Assembly (NCBI RefSeq): GCF_000485595.1
Contig: NW_014577479.1
Location: 91,169 to 150,171, forward strand
Direction: 5' to 3'
Source of the DNA: Priapulus caudatus
Lineage: Eukaryota > Priapulida > Priapulimorpha > Priapulimorphida > Priapulidae
DNA length: 59,003 nt
In this document: one piece after another, positions 41,298-52,266 of the stretch
Layout: the number at the start of each line of letters is the position of its first letter
Numbering within the stretch: the stretch's first letter is position 1
The notes under the pieces: model-generated
Database searches by the model: none
The model's input: only the letters and a program-made list of their open reading frames with translations
Told to the model about the DNA's origin: nothing
Position numbers and translations under genes: made by a program

Positions 41298-44200
41298 GTA
41301 TTTATGAACTCAGCGCAAGTATAGCAGATTAATAATTGATTGATTGATCTATCCGTCTGAGCGTGATACACATGCCTCATCGAAATTGTTGCTCGGCTGA
41401 TCACTTGATCAGTTTATACGTGTTTTTCACGACTTTAACTTGTAATCGTCGACATTTTACTTTTAGCACTTCGGTGATAAATAGAATTTTTAATAGATTA
41501 TCTATCTGTCAATCACCTCAGTCGGATTGGTCAATTTCTGCCGTGTACGTTTATTTTGATTTCTAATGTACCTTGACATTTTGGAATAATGTCATCAGAT
41601 TTCACTACATAATGTAAAATGATTGAAGTTCAAGATATATCTGAAATATTTACTGATGCGGCAGTATTGGCAGCCGAGCAGAAGTCTTTGTCAAGCTGTA
41701 CGGATTTGTTGTTATGGTCCTGAAATGGTAGTAGCATTATGTAGAAGTTGATATATAATAGCAGTTATTAATACTGTTATCATGAATATATGTATACAAT
41801 GTATCAATCTATTTATTGATGTGTGTATAGATACATTCAAGATACATTGTAGAGATGTGATGTGTTTATGATTTGTGAAGTTTATGGTGTTATATTTTGA
41901 ATTGATCTCAGAATTTATGTTATTCTTTGTGGCTCTGCAGATGTATTCAGATCTATCTGCATATCATATGCCATAACATCAAGTGCCCACTAATATCGGA
42001 GCATGTACGTAACAGTGATAAAATCTGAAATTAATGAGTAATTGTTAATTATGACGAGAATATAGGAAACGTTGTTTTGCTTCGATGGGCAACGAGGTAG
42101 AGCCAAGCGATTCTTCTTACTTTCTTTAGGATTCTCTGTGAATTAATACTAGCGAAGTAGCTTATTGAAATTGCATTCGTAGAAGAATGTGCATGGCCTA
42201 AAACGGCGATGTGGTTTTTTACATTTCGGCATTGTACGCTCCGATATTAGTGGACTCGTAATACAATGCAAGGTCGACGATGAGAGTGTGTAATGAATCT
42301 GTGTTTATTTTTGATCAGCATGCCTAGGTACATAATAACAGGTCTGTCGCGAATGATTTTCTTTGCTGGTGGCTTCCACTATTACAATGTCAAGGGCCAA
42401 CCTGCTACACCCAGAGAGGCTCCACTATTGGTACTTGCACCCCACACGTCATACTTTGACGCAATACCAATTTGTTACCTGCACCTAACGTCGGTTGTCG
42501 CGAAAGCGGAAGCAAGTGAAGTATTTTTTTTCAAAAGTACGTATACAATTATGTACACGCATGGTTTCGCTTTATGTGGCATGCACAAGGTTTAGCTGTG
42601 TGTAGGCATAGATTCGCTAGGGCATGGCCCCCAGACGCTCCGTGGCATGTCTTTTTATGAGAAAATCGACTGGAAAACTGATGAATTATTTCATAGTGAC
42701 TTCTAGCGTAGCCCTGATTTGATGCATGTTTAGCATTATTGTAATTCGAAAGAAGGGTTGTTCTCTGCTCCGGCATTGTAGAATCGTAGAGTTGTAAAGT
42801 TGTTGTTCTCCGCTCCGGCATCGTAGAATCGTAGAGTTGTAAAGTTGTTGTTCTTTGCTCCGGCATCGTAGAATCGTAGAGTTGTAAAGTTGTTGATCTC
42901 CGCTCCGGCATCGTAGAATCGTAGAGTTGTAAATGGTAGCAGATTGTAGCAAAGAGTAAAGATGATGTAGTCGCAGAATTTGCTCTTGAAAACTGACTTT
43001 ATAATAGTAAAACACAATACAAATATAGTACACTACGGCGACCTAGGCACCCAAGCCTAGGCCCCGTGTCTCGTGGACTGTCTATCTCCACTACATTGTC
43101 TCTCGTCTCTTCCTCTGGGTAATAACTTACTTATGATCTTTTGTCCGTGCCTATTTATACGTTTCCGAAAACCGCCCGGCGACATTTTCAATCTGACCGG
43201 TTTTTCGTCATTATCGGCCGGACCTTGGCTCGTACGTGTGGTGCGTCGCGTCACCCATCCCCGGCACAAGGTGATACCTGAGGCGCCCGTCCATTGTCGT
43301 CGCGCGGTATATGCGTAGCGTCTTATGTGCTAGGTGTGACGTGCCAAGCGTCGCATCCTGTCGCCACCGTTTGCTGAATACAATACTTGCATTTACTTGC
43401 AAAACCCGATTTTGAAACAAAATTACGTGGGCGTGAAACATTCCTCAGTTTACCTCGTTTCTCTGCTTACTCACAGTTATTTGCTGCTAAGGATCTGCAC
43501 TTTAATTTCTTTCTGTTCTCCAATTCAGGGTAGACGAATGACTTTTTTTCTCGGACCTGTAAGGATGCAACAGCGAAGCAACATTGTCTTATGATTTTTT
43601 TGACCCACAGGTCCGTCCTAAAATCAGAATGCGGGCGCACAATCGTGTATCGCGGCACACGATAGCGCGATGTTCCAGAAGCCGTTTTAATTTTCTCGTT
43701 TGATTTTTTTCCCGCGTCCTTGTCATCTCTGAATCTCGTTTTTTTTTTTACGTTAGGAGTATGCGTCACCCGCTTATATTCCTTGGGCGTGCCTGTTTCT
43801 TTGTCATGGGTTTTCATTGGGTGTGCGTCCGCGGCAGTCGGTCGTCCTGCGAGGAAGCACCCTTGCTGGTTATAGGACCTCACAGCACATGCTTAGACGC
43901 TATAATCTGTTTTGTCTGCGGACTACCATCTAACGTGGCACGAGCCGAGGGTAATGCGACCCCGTTGTTCAGAAGTAGGTATTACACACTATCCTGCTAT
44001 GCTTGCTTCTGAAGCAGATAACCACAACTAGCATGCCTGCACTGCGTGTAATTTCTAGGCCGTCCGATTTCCTTTGCTACACTATAGCAGGGTGCGAAAT
44101 TAACCTTCGATTTGTAGTCATACGGACTTACTAGATTTTGTAGTCTGGTAGTCTGTGAGCAATTCTCGCAGCTCAGAATTTTGTGAATATGTATTAATGA

Positions 44201-46840
44201 AGGCATTCTTTTACGTAAATTTGGTTTAATTGATTTAAAATCAAGTTATAACAACTTGCAGCAATGAGAAATCATTTAAATTATCAGTTTATTTTGTTCA
44301 TGTTAATCAAAACTGACAGTGCTAAGTTAAGTTGACTCGGACAGTAAAACTACCTGTCCACTGGACTAGTGGTTGCTGCAATCTACTCATCCCCCAGTAA
44401 AGCTGAGAGGGTCTATGTCCCCCCGGGGTACTGCCGGAACGTACCCTGGGTACGGTCCGGTATACCGGAACGTACCCTGGTACTATCTAATATGCCGAAC
44501 CGTGGCGTACTCGTCTACTCCACTAAACGAGTTCTAGGGAGTCGCCTACGCCTACTCCCTAACGCCAAACCCGGAACGCCTAACCCTAATCCTAACCTAA
44601 CCCTGACCTAATCCTAACCATATCAAATAGTGACGCAGGTCCGTTCCGGTACTACCGCGACCGTACCCAGGGTACGTTCCGACAGTACCCTGGGGGACAT
44701 AGACCCTATGAGCCCCAGTAAATATAGTAGTTTCGGACCAACGGACTTCCCTTAATTTTGAACCCTGCTATATACTTGATACATATTACAATACCTAATA
44801 CTTATATGTGTACTAGCAGATTTTCCAACGGTTTTTGCTTCTTACAACATGTGCTTCCTTGTGAAGTACATTTATATAATTATATTAACCATGAAATTTT
44901 TTTTTATATACAAGTTTGTCACATATAACAATATATCAGTTTGTAGATGATTAAACTTTTCTTGTATAGTCGCAGCACAGACGATTTAATGGTACGTTGG
45001 TATTTTACATACGCAGGCATATGAACGCATAATTGGTGATGCGCGTTCGCAGAGTGATATCAATATTAGGATTGTAGGAGTAAGATAACATATTCTTGAA
45101 ATTCTTGATACCTTGAGAAGATGTGGACATTCTGCATTATTGTAGGTGTCATAGCAATCTAAATAAATATAGAATCTAATCTTAAAAAGCGTTCATCTGC
45201 GTGTGCGCGTGTGTGTGAATATATGACTTGGGCATCTGCAAAGTGCACATTTTTCTCATACTCCTTCCTACTATCTATCTCTCTGTCACTATTTCTCCTT
45301 TCTTTGTGTATGCAAACTATGCATTGCGTTTTTGTGCAAATGTGCATGCGTGCCTCTCTTGGTAGATACAATATTGTAACCTAACAAGAGTAGGGGGTAA
45401 GGGTTAGATATAATAATGTCACCTCTCTGTTGGGTTACATTATTATATCTACTCTCTTGGTTGCTCACGCTGCCGCCCTCTCTCTTTTTTGTCTGACGTT
45501 TGTATTCTCTGTAGCTCATTACGTTTATATAACTGCAAAATTATATTATATTATATTATATAATTATAATTTAATATTATTGGCGTAAATGAATGGGAAG
45601 AGTTCGGTTGGATAGTCGAACGTTGGACTTGCCCACTCAGTTAATTTCCCGAGATTCACATGAGGCCATGTCTACTGTAAATAGGGTAAAAAATAATCTA
45701 GGTCATGCATCTAAGTAATGCAAAAATCCATCGTGATTTAAACCTGGGTATATATAACCTGTGATTTCTACGACCATGAACGAGTTTCCTTGAGATGGTT
45801 TATAATGTTATATAACCTGTGATTTTTATGCGTTTAAATGACTTTAAATTAACATCACAATTTCACGACATAAAGTTTCCTTCATGTGGTTATGTATAAT
45901 GTGTGTTCACAGATTAGGCCAACTGTTGCTCATAGGGTCGGAGGGTACCCTGGTACTGTTCGATATATTGGAACGTACCCTGGTAACTATCTGATATGGT
46001 TTAGGGTTAGGGTTAGGGTTAGGGTAGGGAGTAGGCGTAGGCGACTCCCTAGACTCGTTAGTGGAGTAGGCGAGGTACGGTCCGGCATATCTTCCGATAT
46101 ATCGAACCGTTCCAGGTACCCCTCTGCAGGGGCGGATTCAGACCGTATTTGCCGTATTGGGAAATACGGTCTAGATTTCAAAGTGCCCTTCAAAAAATAC
46201 AAAAAATACAGAAAACAATTTGATGGAATTTGGCTATATTCTTTATTTGTCTTTTCTTTTTTCTTCTGATTCATTGACGGGACTTGAAGAAATCAAAATT
46301 TTACATGGTAACAAGACTAGCTTTGATATCTGAAAAAAGAGGGATAGTGCTTGAATCATATTCTGCATTAATTGCTGGTATGCAAAGCGCAGGCAAAATG
46401 AAGCAGAATAATAATTCCATATGGTTTTTAGCTATTGTTTCTTGACTAAATGTGTGCTCAAATGGTGCTTCATTTTTGTGCCAGGACCCTTGAAATTTTA
46501 AAATGTTATGGGGGAGGCCCCCAGACCCCCGCCATGTGCTTCGCGCCTAACGGCGTTACTGTGGGGTGGTGTGCTCTTTTTTGGGGGATGTGCCCTTAAA
46601 ATCTGGAAAAATACTGTCTAGCCTCAGCTCTGGATCCGCCCCTGCTCCGATAGTACCCTGGGGGACATAGACCCTCTCAGTCCTACTGTTAACACACACA
46701 CACACACAGACATCTTCTGAACACACAGATGTAGGATGTGCTACTTACTGTACTGGCCATATATACATACAAACACACATGTTTGTATGTATCTATGCTA
46801 CTGGCACAATGTCAATTGCACCACACATTTACAGGAATCG

Positions 46841-46895
<55 letters not shown>

Positions 46896-48206
46896 GTGAT
46901 GCATCGTATAGTCATAGTCATACAGTAGGACACACCACTGTAGTGGCGCGCATAGACAATTTATCACTACGGTAAACTATAATCTATTATATATAGTAAC
47001 GAATGCCTGCAGCCAGTCTTCACATTCACTCACGCTTCGGTGGCGTAATGTTGTCAGTGTACTCAATGATGCACACGCAGAAGAATAGCTTTTCATTGGT
47101 GGCTAAAAATAACTTCAAATGGTGGCTAAAGTCTTGGCTCAAATTTTAAAACATCCAGAGGGAGCGTCATTTAATGACAAACTGTATTGATGCATTTCCG
47201 TAATAACATTAAAATGTCTAATAATACGGTAATGCCTCTGATACTGTAATGACATTAAATTTTATAATAGGCCTTGCAGTAATGAAATTCTCTAGCAGCG
47301 CACTATAGCTGCTTTTCATAACACGCTGCTATAAAGGAATGCTTTAATGATGTGGTTTAATAACAGCGGTGTAGCAGTATTCTCATAGCTATAACACTAC
47401 GCTCACTGATGTAACGATATAATCATGTAACGATATGTTCACTCACGTAATGATATGCTCACTGCTGTAATGATATAATTCTGTAACGATATGCTCACTG
47501 CCTGTAACGATATAATGCTGTAATGATATAACTAGTGTAACAATATGCTCACTAATGNNNNNNNNNNNNNNNNNNNNNNNNNGGTAACAAGACTAGCTTT
47601 TGATATCTGAAAAGAGGGAAAGCTTGGGCCACGGGGGGAGGGGGACGGGACAGGCGGAGAAGAGGGGGGAGAGAGGGGGTGAAATATATTCTGCATTAAT
47701 TGCTGGTTATGCAAAGCGCAGGCAAAATGAAGCAGAAAATAAAATTCATTGGTTTTTAGCTATTGTTTCTTGACTAAATGTGTGGCTCAAATGGTGCTTC
47801 ATTTTTGTGCCAGGACCCTTGAAATTTTAAAATGTTTATGGGGAGGGGCCCCAGACCCCGCATGTGCCTTCGCGCGCTAACCGGCGCTTACGTGGGTCGG
47901 GTGGTGCGGTGTGCTCATCCTTTTTTTGGGGGATGTGCCCTTAAAAATCTGGAAAAATACTGTCTAGGCCTCGAAGCTCTGGATCATCGCCCCCCTGGCT
48001 CGAGATGTAACCCTGGGGGGACATAGACCCTCTCAGTCCTACTGTTAACACACACACACACACACAACAATCTTCATGAACACAGATGTCCAGGATGTGC
48101 TACTTACGTGATACTGGCCATATATACATACAAACCCACATGTTTGCTATGTATCCTATGCTACTGGCACGATGTTCAATTGCACCACACATTTAGAGGG
48201 AATGGC

Positions 48207-48241
<35 letters not shown>

Positions 48242-50830
48242 ATATATTATATATTACGTGAGATGCATCGTATATCAGTTAATGTCAACAGGTAGGACCA
48301 CCCACTGGTAGTGGCGCGCATAGACATTTTATCACCTACGGTTAACGTATAATCTATTATAATATAGTAACAGAATGCCTGCAAGCCAGTCTTCAATTCG
48401 ACTACGCTTCGGTGGCGTAATGTTGTCGTTGTACTCAATGATGCACACGCCAGAAGAATAGCCTTTTCATTGGGTGGCTAAAAAAGAACTTCAATGGGGG
48501 CTAAAGGTCTTGCTCAAATCTTTAAAACATCCAGAGGGAGCGTTTGTATGACAAACTTATTGATGCATTTCCGGTTAATAACATTAAATTGGTCTAATAA
48601 TTAACGGTAATGCCTGCGTGATACTGTGAATGACGATTAAATTTTATAATAGGCACTTGCAGTAATGAAATTCCTAGCAGCGCACTGTATAAGCCTGCTT
48701 TTTTAACAGCGCTGCCTATAAGGAATGCTTTAATGGTGGGTGTTTTTTAATAACAAGCGGTGTAGCAGTATTCTCATAGCTGTTAACACACTGACGATCA
48801 CGTGCACTGTAACGACCTTATCACTCTGTAACGTATGTTGCACACACGTAATGATATATGCTCACTGCTGTAATGATATAATTCTGTAACGATATGCTCA
48901 CTGCTGTAACGATATAATGCTGTAATGATATAATAGTGTAACAATATGCTCACTAATGTAACGATATGCTCACTGCTGTAATGATATGCTCACTGCTGTG
49001 ATGATATAAAGCTGTAACGATATAATACTGTAACGATATGCTCACTAATGTAACGATATGCTCACTGCTGTAACGATATAATGCTGTAATGATATAAAGC
49101 TGTAATGATATAATACTGTAACGATATGCTCACTAATGTAACGATATGCTTACTGCTGTAACGATATAATGCTGTAATGATATAAGCCTGTAATGATCAA
49201 TATGCTCTTTGTGTAATGATATGCTCACTGCTGTAACGATATGTGCACTGCTGCAATGACATGCTCTGGTAATTCTGGATTAAGTGAGACGTAACACTGG
49301 TCTAATAACAGCTCTGTAACAACACGCTCTGTGCTATAACTCTACGCTCAACCTCAACATAGCACTGTCAAAGACCGTATACAATTGACTTATCCGTCTG
49401 TGAAAGCCAACCACGCCCCCCTCTCCCGGAGGTTGTTGCTGCTAGGGGCATCAAGCTAGATCAGTGTGTATGTGTTCTCCGCTCATGCACGCTAAAATTT
49501 TCAACCTTTCCAAACTTCACAATGCTTTGTCGTTGAGCAGCATTATTAGAGTGCGGCATCGCGACGCTGATTGGCTCGGCCCACTCGTCGATCACTCCGG
49601 GCAGATAGGTCAATTGCATGCGCTCCCGCAACACCGCTACATCGTCGCCGGTTCGTGTCGATGATCGCAACGCGTTGCTGCAGCGACGCAGCATCGTCCG
49701 TTAACGCCCTCTTGTTTCTTTTTTCCGGCAGCGTTGATCGAGGTCACGCAGCCGGTGTTCGTGTCGCGCGACGATTCGAATTCGCGCGTCAGCACGATCA
49801 AGGAGATCCGCAGGCGGGCCACGTCCGACGGGAAGTGGCCACAGATTGCCATCTTCCCGGAAGGAACGTGCACGAACAGGAGCTGCCTCATATCATTCAA
49901 ACCAGGTGTGCACGCATGCAGCGTAAAAGCATGGAGGAAGCGCGTCTAGACTAGACTGCATCTGGTGCAACCGTGGAAATAACTTCTACCATAAGAACTT
50001 CATAAAGAACTACATAAAGAACTACTAAAAAAATAACTTACATAAAATTACATACATAAAAAAATTACTTACATAAAGAACTTCTAAAAAAAAATAAAAA
50101 ATACAAATAAACGTACTTTTTTTTACACGACTAATATACCAGTGTCTCTGGGTGCAACGTATCCGTGGGGCTCGGGGTACATTCGCGTGACTGCGGATGT
50201 TTTGCGTGTTTGGTGTTCGTGTAAATATTCACGGGGGACAATAGCAACCAAGATACGTTCGCAGTATTTCTCTCAGATGTCACTTTTAACAATCGCCCAT
50301 CGTGCCATTACAGAGAGCAGACGTGCGCATCACGCAAGCGGTCGCAAGCGATAACAAGAGCAATCGGAGATAGCAAACCTCCGCCACAGCATAACAGTCC
50401 CTGCCCCATTTTGCTGGTACACCAAATATAGTTTGATGAAATTTTCAGAAATTTGAAAAAAAAGATCCAGTTTTTTTCATGAATTTTGAATGCATCCGAA
50501 GTCTTCCCCACAAAAAAATCCTGGATCCAGATCTGGATCCGGATCACCACCAAAATCTAATCGATTGGTTGTTGGGCCAAGACCAACCCATCCCAAAAAT
50601 TCATCAAAATCCGTCCGTAACCTTTTGAGATATCCTGTTGACAGATAAACAAACCAACAAACAAACAAACAAACAGAGGCGAAAACATAACCTCCATGGC
50701 GGAGGTAATTATAATGATTTCTTTTTCGTGCAAAAGGTGCGTTCTACCCGGGAGTTCCAGTGCAGCCAGTGCTGATCCGATATCAAAACCGTCTGGACAC
50801 GGTAACTTGGACATGGGATGGTTTGGATGT
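41164..50830 (+). CDS. LPCAT: Lysophosphatidylcholine acyltransferase (LPCAT1/2 type), 5' part, alternative exon 2
   Basis: Membrane acyltransferase that re-acylates lysophospholipids with acyl-CoA at the ER or lipid droplets. Exons 41164-41297, 42319-42536 (2a) or 43757-43974 (2b), 49732-49905 and 50737-50830 join in phases 2, 1, 1 to 206 residues plus two bases. N-terminal membrane segment about 9-30 ([20 protein letters not shown]). Motif I HTSYFD (87-92, HX4D); motif [10 protein letters not shown] (125-132); motif [11 protein letters not shown] (159-166); motif IV GVPVQPV (181-187), then [11 protein letters not shown]. This matches the LPCAT1/2 acyltransferase core in order and spacing. 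The rest (C-terminal region, EF-hands in LPCAT1/2) was not found before the window ends. Introns are repeat-filled and one contains an N gap. Confidence 0.9.
42319..42536 (+). CDS. LPCAT: LPCAT exon 2a (catalytic, canonical version)
   Basis: 218 nt, acceptor GATCAG, donor A|GTACGT. Encodes [17 protein letters not shown] and [17 protein letters not shown], the usual LPCAT sequence around motif I, ending [11 protein letters not shown]. With exon 3 the split codon is ACG (Thr). Confidence 0.9.
42756..42935. repeat. 45-bp tandem repeat between LPCAT exons 2a and 2b
   Basis: About four units of GAATCGTAGAGTTGTAAAGT followed by TGTTGTTCTCCGCTCCGGCA. The period divides by three, so the minus strand shows a repeated 15-residue frame; no other sign of coding. 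Confidence 0.9.
43757..43974 (+). CDS. LPCAT: LPCAT exon 2b (divergent duplicate of exon 2)
   Basis: 218 nt, acceptor TACGTTAG, donor A|GTAGGT, same phases as 2a. Aligns to 2a without gaps: [30 protein letters not shown] and [14 protein letters not shown] and D of HX4D, GFH, EAPLL and AE are kept; the residues between H and D change from TSYF to STCL. Because 218 is not a multiple of three, including both exons would break the frame. An intact frame under this much divergence argues for selection. Confidence 0.85.
44402..44713. mobile_element. MULE-like MITE with telomere-like core, copy D
   Basis: GCTGAGAGGGTCTATGTCCC to GGGGACATAGACCCTATGAGC, core in the CCCTAA orientation, perfect 9-bp target duplication CCCAGTAAA on both sides (44393-44401 and 44714-44722). 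Lies in the intron between exons 2b and 3 of LPCAT. Confidence 0.88.
45928..46681. mobile_element. MULE-like MITE with telomere-like core, copy E, interrupted
   Basis: Left part 45928-46136 and right part 46645-46681 belong to one element, flanked by CCAACTGTT and CCTACTGTT (9 bp, one mismatch). Split by a 508-bp second element. Confidence 0.8.
46137..46644. mobile_element. Nested MITE with CAGGGGCGGAT termini
   Basis: Starts CAGGGGCGGATTCAG and ends CTCTGGATCCGCCCCTG, inserted in copy E with CTCTG and CTCCG as a probable 5-bp target duplication. Contains GGAGGCCCCCAGACCCC, a motif also present in the CAGGGCCGTAG element at 24362-24639, suggesting a related family. Confidence 0.75.
46307..47557. 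repeat. Block repeated across the 47558-47582 gap (left copy)
   Basis: From GGTAACAAGACTAGC to CAATATGCTCACTAATG, ending exactly at the gap. The same block, noisier, is 47583-48958. Confidence 0.9.
46833..46892. repeat. (TA)n microsatellite
   Basis: About 30 TA units; the shorter version at 48207-48255 is its partner in the duplicated block. Confidence 0.95.
47558..47582. other. Assembly gap (25 N)
   Basis: Sits between the two copies of the same 1.25-1.4-kb block, in the LPCAT intron between exons 2b and 3. Confidence 0.99.
47583..48958. repeat. Block repeated across the gap (right copy, noisy)
   Basis: Begins right after the gap with GGTAACAAGACTAGC and follows the left copy to CAATATGCTCACTAATG. 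Carries many single-base insertions plus a G-rich insertion near 47630-47680. Confidence 0.9.
48880..49260. repeat. About 18-22-bp minisatellite TGCTCACTGCTGTAACGATATAA
   Basis: Alternating units CTGTAACGATATAATG and ATGCTCACTGCTGTAATGAT over about 400 bp, also at 47380-47557. In the LPCAT intron, 470 bp before exon 3. Confidence 0.9.
49732..49905 (+). CDS. LPCAT: LPCAT exon 3 (motifs II and III)
   Basis: 174 nt after TTTTCCGGCAG. Encodes [35 protein letters not shown] and [17 protein letters not shown], which includes the EGT motif. Ends CCA G|GTGTGC in phase 1. Confidence 0.92.
50361..50710. mobile_element. Transposon-like repeat ending 27 bp before LPCAT exon 4
   Basis: AACCTCCGCCACAGCATAAC near the left end mirrors ATAACCTCCATGGCGGAGGT at the right end. 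Inside are GATCCAGATCTGGATCC and AAACAAACAAACAAAC. Ends resemble the widespread invertebrate GGAGGTTATGTTTTCG repeat. Type not assigned. Confidence 0.6.
50737..50830 (+). CDS. LPCAT: LPCAT exon 4 (motif IV)
   Basis: 94 nt after [26 protein letters not shown], then [13 protein letters not shown], ending GT|GTGAGT. The next family segment (LWLTxCQ...) is not found to the right. Confidence 0.85.
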
Positions 50831-50985
50831 GTGAGTGATCTATCTAATTGGCCATCTACCTATCGGTGTGTTAGTCTGCCTGTCCATCGTATGGCAAAAG
50901 TAAAACAAAACACGTGTTTTGGGTTGGATTATTGTTCGGCGGTATTATCAGTTTCCGATCAGGAAACTTCCGTTCGATCCATGGC

Positions 50986-51250
50986 AGGGGTCGAAATAAG
51001 CGATGGTCCGATGGTCCGGGGCCATCAAATAATCAGGAGGACCATCAGATTTTCAAAGTCCATGGTCCGATGGACCATTGAATATTTTGGTCCCATTTTA
51101 CGGTAAATTTCTTGCACGCCGCATTACTTTTAGAGAACAATTTGAAATTTAGGAGGACCATCTAAAATTTAGGAGGACCATCTCAAATTTAGGAGGACCA
51201 ACTAGATGGTTCCGTGGACCAACTCTTTTTTTCTCCTTATTTCTACCCCT
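50986..51250. mobile_element. Short inverted-repeat element with CAGGGGTCGAAATAAG end
   Basis: AGGGGTCGAAATAAG on the left pairs with CTTATTTCTACCCCT on the right. The interior repeats AATTTAGGAGGACCATCT three times and GATGGTCCGATGGTCC. In the intron after LPCAT exon 4. Confidence 0.7.
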
Positions 51251-51321
51251 AAATGGCCTCAACGATTCCAGTCGAACATATGGTGATGACTGTATCCTGT
51301 ATCCTATCCTGTGCAAGTGAC

Positions 51322-51521
51322 GCTGATAGGGTCTATGTCTCCCTTGGTACTGCCGGAACGTACCCTGGTGACTATCTGATATATGGTTAGGGTTAGGGTT
51401 AGGGAGTAGCCGTAGGCGACTCCCTAGACTCGCTAGTGGAGAGGTACGGTCCGGCATATTAGATAGTACCAGGGTACGTTCCGGCAGTACTCAGCGAGAC
51501 ATAGACCCTGGCAGTGGTAGC
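51322..51521. mobile_element. MULE-like MITE with telomere-like core, copy F (shortened)
   Basis: GCTGATAGGGTCTATGTC left end, GACATAGACCCTGGCAG near the right end, perfect 9-bp target duplication GCAAGTGAC (51313-51321 and 51522-51530). The arms are shorter than in copy D. Confidence 0.82.
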
Positions 51522-52178
51522 GCAAGTGACATGTTAACATTTGCTATAACATTCCTTACAATTTTTTTCACAGCTTTTTTTTATACAAAGCCATTTCCAA
51601 GAGATTTAATAATAAAGTTATTACACTAGTCTATCAAGTTTTTATTTCTCGTATTTCAATCATTGTCAGTCTGAGAGCAGCAGGTTCATTAGCTCTAGTA
51701 CTAGAGCTACAGGTTCATAATATTTTGCAAAATAGATGGGAAAATAATCTATAGGTGTGTACATACAATTCTCCACAATGCACGATCACCAAATATGCAG
51801 CAGGGATAAGAAAACCGTTTACAGCCGTTATCAATAAATATATCAATAATTTTATAATTAATGAGTTTTCCCAAAAAGTCTCTAGTCTTGAAGTATGCCC
51901 TTGCACTAAATACTTTATCTTTCCTCTATTAATAAGTTATGATGCGTCACGTTGACATGTATTTTTTGCCAAAATTGTTGAGATATCTTGCTTACTCATG
52001 AATTGTGTATTGTATGTATGATTCTGCAGTTGTACACAAGAGCATGTACAAAAAGTGGCGGTGGTGCTAACACCCGTGTTTTTATTCACAAAATCTTGGG
52101 TTTGCATACTTCACCTTGCTTTAATCTGACGGTCTGTTTACTCAGATTTTCACGGGCAGTTTACTAATGGCGAGTAAT

Positions 52179-52266
52179 GCTGAGAGGGTCTATGTCCCCC
52201 AGGGTACTGCCGGAACGTACCCTGGTACTATCTAATATGCCGGACCGTACCTCGCCTACTCCACTA
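52179..52266. mobile_element. Left arm of the telomere-core MITE, copy G
   Basis: Begins GCTGAGAGGGTCTATGTCCC and stops at CCTACTCCACTAAC; core and right arm are missing. Confidence 0.8.

Noticed and set aside
49461-49694. Minus-strand open frame with a non-repetitive composition just before LPCAT exon 3
   Set aside because: No family recognised, no convincing splice sites, and it partly overlaps the acceptor region of a plus-strand exon.
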